30,332 nt of DNA, taken from the NCBI GenBank assembly GCA_000969725.1, contig JXSR01S073091.1; one strand, written 5' to 3'. Made by a program: the position numbers and the translations under genes. Shown piece by piece: positions 29,013-30,332 of the stretch (positions are counted from its first letter, which is position 1; the number at the start of each line of letters is the position of its first letter). The notes under the pieces were generated by a model. It was not told the origin of the DNA. It did not search any database and worked only from the letters and a program-made list of their open reading frames with translations. The stretch is from Ophiothrix spiculata. Its lineage: Eukaryota > Echinodermata > Ophiuroidea > Amphilepidida > Ophiotrichidae.

Positions 29013-30332
29013 TTGTATCGTCTGCTATCACCGTAGTAGAGCTACCCTTTTATTGACATCAACTGCTATCACTGCAGACAGAACCTGCCATTTTGTTGAC
29101 AACGACTGCTATTACTGTAGACAGATCTACCATTTTGTTGACATACTGTAGACAGATCTACCATTTTGTTGACATCGACTGCTATAACTGTAGACAGATC
29201 TACCATTTTGTTGACATCAACTGCTATTACTGTAGACAGATCTACCATTTTGTTGACATCAACTGCTATTACTGTAGACAGGTCTACCATTTTGTTGACA
29301 TCGACTGCTATAACTGTAGAAAAGATCTACAATTTTGCTGACATCAACTGCTAAAACCTTTGACAAGATCGGCCTTTTTTTGTTAACATCAACTGCTGTC
29401 ACTGTAGACAGAGCTACCATTTTGTTGACATCGACTGCTAATAATTGTAGACGAAACCTACTGTTTTGTTGACATCAATTGCTATAATTGCGACAAGACC
29501 ATTTTTCTATCTAGCTTTAAACAATATCTACCATTTCTTTGACATCTATTGCTATACCTGAACTGCATACAAAGCTTTTGTTGACATGCAATCTCTAAAG
29601 AGACAAGATCTATTTTATTGACATCTTCGCTCTTAAAAAACGATCTACCATTTAATTGACATCATTTATTTTCTCTTTGAACACTATTTACTATTTTATT
29701 GACATCAATTACTATCTCTGCAGACAAGATCTAATATTTTGTTAACATTAACTACTCTCTCTGAAGAGAAAATCTATTTTGTTGAAATCGTCTACTATCT
29801 CTGCTGACACGATCTACTAATATATCGATATCATCCGTTATCTCTGTAGACAATATCTACTATTTTGTTGACATCATCTGCTATCTCTCTAGACAATCTA
29901 CAATTTTGTTGACATCTGCTATCTCTGGAGACAAGATCTACCATTTAGTGACATAATTTGCTTTCTCTTTGAACAATACTTACCATTTTGTTGACATCAA
30001 TTACAATCTCTGCAGACAAGATCTACTTTTTGTTGACATCATCTGCTACATCTGTAGACAAGATCTACTATTTTGTTGACATCATCTACTATCCCTTCAG
30101 ACAATATCTACCATTTTGTTGACATTCAATCTTTCAATCAATCTACCATTTAGTTGACATCATTTACTACCGCTTTAGACAAGATCTAGTGTTTTGTTTC
30201 TGTTTTGTTGATATCATCTGCTACATCTGCATGCAAGATCTACTATTTTTTTAACATCATTTGCTACATCTGCAAAAAAGATGTACTATTTTGTTGACAT
30301 CATTTGCTACAATCTGCAGAAAAGAACTACTA
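29013..30332. repeat. 42-43-bp tandem satellite, continuing past the window
   Basis: Unit GTTGACATCAACTGCTATTA / CTGTAGACAGATCTACCATTTT (42 bp; slash inserted by me) repeats about 30 times. Units from 29090 to 29330 are almost identical; those before and after drift and become 40-44 bp with consensus GTTGACATCATCTGCTA...TCTGTAGACAAGATCTACTATTTT. One unit (from about 29136) lacks 11 bp. Because 42 is a multiple of 3 and the unit has no stop in several frames, open frames appear on both strands (29069-29354) with a 14-residue repeat such as MVDLSTVIAVDVNK. These are products of the repeat, with no sign of a gene. Confidence 0.95.

Noticed and set aside
29069-29354. Repeat-rich open frames on both strands
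   Set aside because: The 42-bp satellite is stop-free in several frames; opposite-strand frames and drift after an 11-bp deletion show no coding constraint.
29013-30332. CRISPR array
   Set aside because: Units are contiguous without unique spacers, and the DNA is eukaryotic.

Overview
This is eukaryotic genomic DNA, most likely from a marine invertebrate deuterostome. An echinoderm or hemichordate is my best guess. It is AT-rich, intron and intergenic in character, has no long open reading frames, and holds a 515-base assembly gap. It carries tRNA-derived SINEs, decayed LINE polymerase fragments, many short terminal-inverted-repeat (TIR) elements and GGCCTA-type words common in echinoderm DNA. 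The species call is inference; nothing here fixes it.

Only one gene is firmly recognisable: the last coding exon of a HINT-family (histidine triad nucleotide-binding) protein on the + strand at 20837-20928. It has a splice acceptor, the H-x-H-x-H motif, a stop codon, a short 3' UTR and an AATAAA signal at 21055. No earlier HINT exon was found, so the gene extends through a long intron, into the gap, or off the left edge. A degraded look-alike of the exon lies about 680 bp upstream (20157-20235). A second, unidentified candidate internal exon (10039-10146) has good splice sites and a 108-nt open frame.

The rest is a mosaic of repeats. 1-1647: two direct copies of a ~220-bp repeat. 2747-3235: a DNA transposon flanked by TTAA. 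4190-4665: a three-unit ~157-bp tandem repeat. 5250-5452: a tRNA-derived SINE. 5684-6463: a CCCGGG-ended element with an 8-bp target duplication, itself split by a foldback MITE with TTA duplications. 6676-7325: a LINE fragment. 7422-7790 and 9166-9524: two more CCCGGG-ended elements in opposite orientation. 11197-13979: SINE pieces, two minus-strand LINE fragments and a second MITE family. 15305-16343: a ~1-kb foldback. 17698-17775: a tRNA-like SINE head. 20095-20735: a SINE tail and foldback elements just upstream of the HINT exon.

Downstream of HINT are a second copy of the first MITE (21998-22219), a MITE carrying a CRE-like palindrome (22797-23007), a three-unit repeat carrying paired DR1-type nuclear-receptor-like sites (23290-23640), a Tigger/pogo-like element (24806-25665), a dense cluster of GACTAA/GACTAG words in both orientations (25853-26311, echoed at 26860-26960), and a 42-43-bp satellite from about 29013 to the window end.

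No operon-like or multi-gene system is visible. The most unusual structures are the GACTAR cluster with its inverted segment, the phased DR1 array, and the family of CCCGGG-ended elements with 8-bp target duplications.
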